Assembly (NCBI RefSeq): GCF_019880305.1
Contig: NZ_CP082301.1
Location: 3,534,001 to 3,598,000, forward strand
Source of the DNA: Streptomyces decoyicus
GTDB taxonomy: Bacteria > Actinomycetota > Actinomycetes > Streptomycetales > Streptomycetaceae
DNA length: 64,000 bases
Reading direction: 5' to 3'
The position numbers and the translations under genes are program-made. This document shows positions 62,998 through 64,000 of this stretch, piece after piece. The first letter of the stretch is position 1; each line of letters opens with the position of its first letter. Under the pieces are notes generated by a model. It saw nothing but the letters and a program-made list of their open reading frames with translations, was not told where the DNA came from and did no database searches.

Positions 62998-64000
62998 TCA
63001 CCCCACGGCCGCCGCCACCACCGCCTCGTATCCCCCCACCACGTCGCACACATCGCCGAACCCGCGCGCCTCCAGCAGTGCCGCCGCGATCACCGACCGG
63101 CCGCCGCTGCGGCAGTACAGGACCACCGGGCGGGCCGGGTCCAGTTCGGTGAGGTGCTGGGAGAGGCCGGCCAGCGGGATGTTGCGGGCGCCGGGGAGGG
63201 CGCCCGCCTCGTACTCGGCCGGGTTGCGGACGTCGATCAACTGAAGGCCGACCGCGGGCGCTTCGGCCGCTGGTGCACCGGGTGCCGGCGCGCCGGGCCC
63301 CGGGGCGCCGGCCGCGGGTGCACCGGGTACTGCTGCGCCGACCGCCGCGACATCGCCCGGCTGCGGCTGTTCCAGGGCGAGTTCGTCGTGGCGGACGCGG
63401 CGGCTGCGGCGGGTGAGGGCGGGCGTGCGCTCCAGTACGGCGGCCGGGTCGGACAGGTGGCCCAGGACGCGGTCGTAGCCGATGCGGGCGAGGCGGAGGC
63501 GGGCCTCCTGCTCCGTACCGGGGTCGGCGATCAGCACGACGGGGGTGCCCGGGGCGACCACGCTGCCGGCGTACTCCGCGAACCGGGTGTCCAGGCTTGT
63601 ATGGAGCGAACCGGCCAGGTGCGCGCGGGTGTAGGCGGCCGACGGGCGGCAGTCGAGGAGGGCGGCGCCCTGCCGGTCGCGGGCCGCGAGCGCCTCGTCC
63701 AGGGTGAGCGCGGCCGGCGGGCCGGGGTCCAGGAGGGGGTGGCCGTCGCGGTTGAGGGCCGCGTCGTGCGCGAAGTACCCGGGGGTGGCGGGCTGGCCCG
63801 CGGTGACCAGGCGGACGAAGTCGGCCTCCGGCATGGGCTGGAGGGCGTAGTTGAGGCGGCGCTGGTCACCGATGGTGGAGCTGGTCTCGGTGGAGAGGCT
63901 GCGGCCGCAGGCGGAACCGGCGCCGTGTGCGGGAAAGACCCGGGTCGCGTCCGGGAGGGTCAGGAGTTTGGTGTGCAGGGAGCGGTACAGACGGACGGCC
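62998..64000 (-). CDS. MBL-fold hydrolase with two rhodanese domains (5' end outside window)
   Basis: The visible 334 codons begin inside the metallo-beta-lactamase domain (LPDATRVFPAHGAGSACGRSLSTETSSTIGDQRRLNYALQPM). A first rhodanese domain (about LDEALAARDRQGAALLDCRPSAAYTRAHLAGS) has LIADPG where the catalytic Cys loop should be, so it is probably inactive. After a Gly/Ala/Pro repeat linker, the second rhodanese domain (LIDVRNPAEYEAGALPGARNIPL) has the active loop LYCRSGGRS. The architecture is that of persulfide dioxygenase-rhodanese fusions in sulfide handling. It is convergent with the MFS gene, 24 bp apart. Confidence 0.92.
   Translation of the reverse strand, partial: AVRLYRSLHTKLLTLPDATRVFPAHGAGSACGRSLSTETSSTIGDQRRLNYALQPMPEADFVRLVTAGQPATPGYFAHDAALNRDGHPLLDPGPPAALTLDEALAARDRQGAALLDCRPSAAYTRAHLAGSLHTSLDTRFAEYAGSVVAPGTPVVLIADPGTEQEARLRLARIGYDRVLGHLSDPAAVLERTPALTRRSRRVRHDELALEQPQPGDVAAVGAAVPGAPAAGAPGPGAPAPGAPAAEAPAVGLQLIDVRNPAEYEAGALPGARNIPLAGLSQHLTELDPARPVVLYCRSGGRSVIAAALLEARGFGDVCDVVGGYEAVVAAAVG

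Overview
The window is a typical Streptomyces chromosome segment. GC content is very high, GTG starts are frequent, genes are coupled through 4-bp ATGA or GTGA overlaps, and marker families include SARP/NB-ARC, XRE-DUF397, TipA-like MerR, a tricorn protease, SepX and RpfB. I can support about 65 protein genes, one tRNA-Ala(CGC), several intrinsic terminators, some operator-like sites and a handful of gene remnants. I see no rRNA, CRISPR array, transposase, integrase or secondary-metabolite cluster.

Region 1-22.5 kb is mostly conserved housekeeping. An ABC-F ATPase (cut by the window edge) and an alpha/beta hydrolase come first, then an XRE/DUF397 regulatory locus and a membrane-anchored mycosin-type subtilase. 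Next is a head-to-tail minus-strand group rpfB-rsmA-ispE, then tatD, a zinc-ribbon protein, rsmI with the divergent protein mannosyltransferase, and a penicillin-binding protein. A YbaK deacylase/EamA pair, an epimerase, a serine hydrolase and a CbiM(N)QO metal-uptake operon follow. The last has a good match to a nickel-regulator (Nur) box at its promoter.

Region 22.5-45.5 kb is more accessory. It starts with an MMPL transporter remnant and a tricorn protease, then a repeat-rich 670-bp gap and a CsbD-like protein. A three-gene minus operon (Baeyer-Villiger monooxygenase, alpha/beta hydrolase, SDR) lies divergent to a MerR regulator. A SARP/NB-ARC regulator is divergent from a small secreted protein whose promoter carries three heptamers spaced 11 bp apart. 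Then come a small cell-surface protein flanked by an exonuclease III gene and a remnant of that gene's 3' end, an ABC transporter with a YtrA-type GntR regulator, a TipA-like regulator, a glycosyltransferase and an M23 peptidase. The stretch ends with an HTH-protein/hydrolase pair behind a near-perfect inverted repeat, and the tRNA-Ala gene.

Region 44.4-64 kb holds the galU-glp(moeA)-moaC-mogA-acetyltransferase-sepX group, which links a gephyrin-like protein with its presumed membrane receptor, and a formyl-THF cycloligase. A penicillin acylase, a K+/H+-type antiporter and an MFS transporter with a structured, attenuator-like leader follow. Then come an FmdB zinc-ribbon gene behind a CIRCE-like element, MTA phosphorylase, mscL and a MepB-family protein. 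At the right end are an acetyl-CoA synthetase fragment, an MFS transporter with an arginine tail encoded by a 15-bp tandem repeat, and an MBL-fold/double-rhodanese protein cut by the window edge.

Coordinates and motifs were read directly. Family assignments rest on remembered family features, not on database searches.
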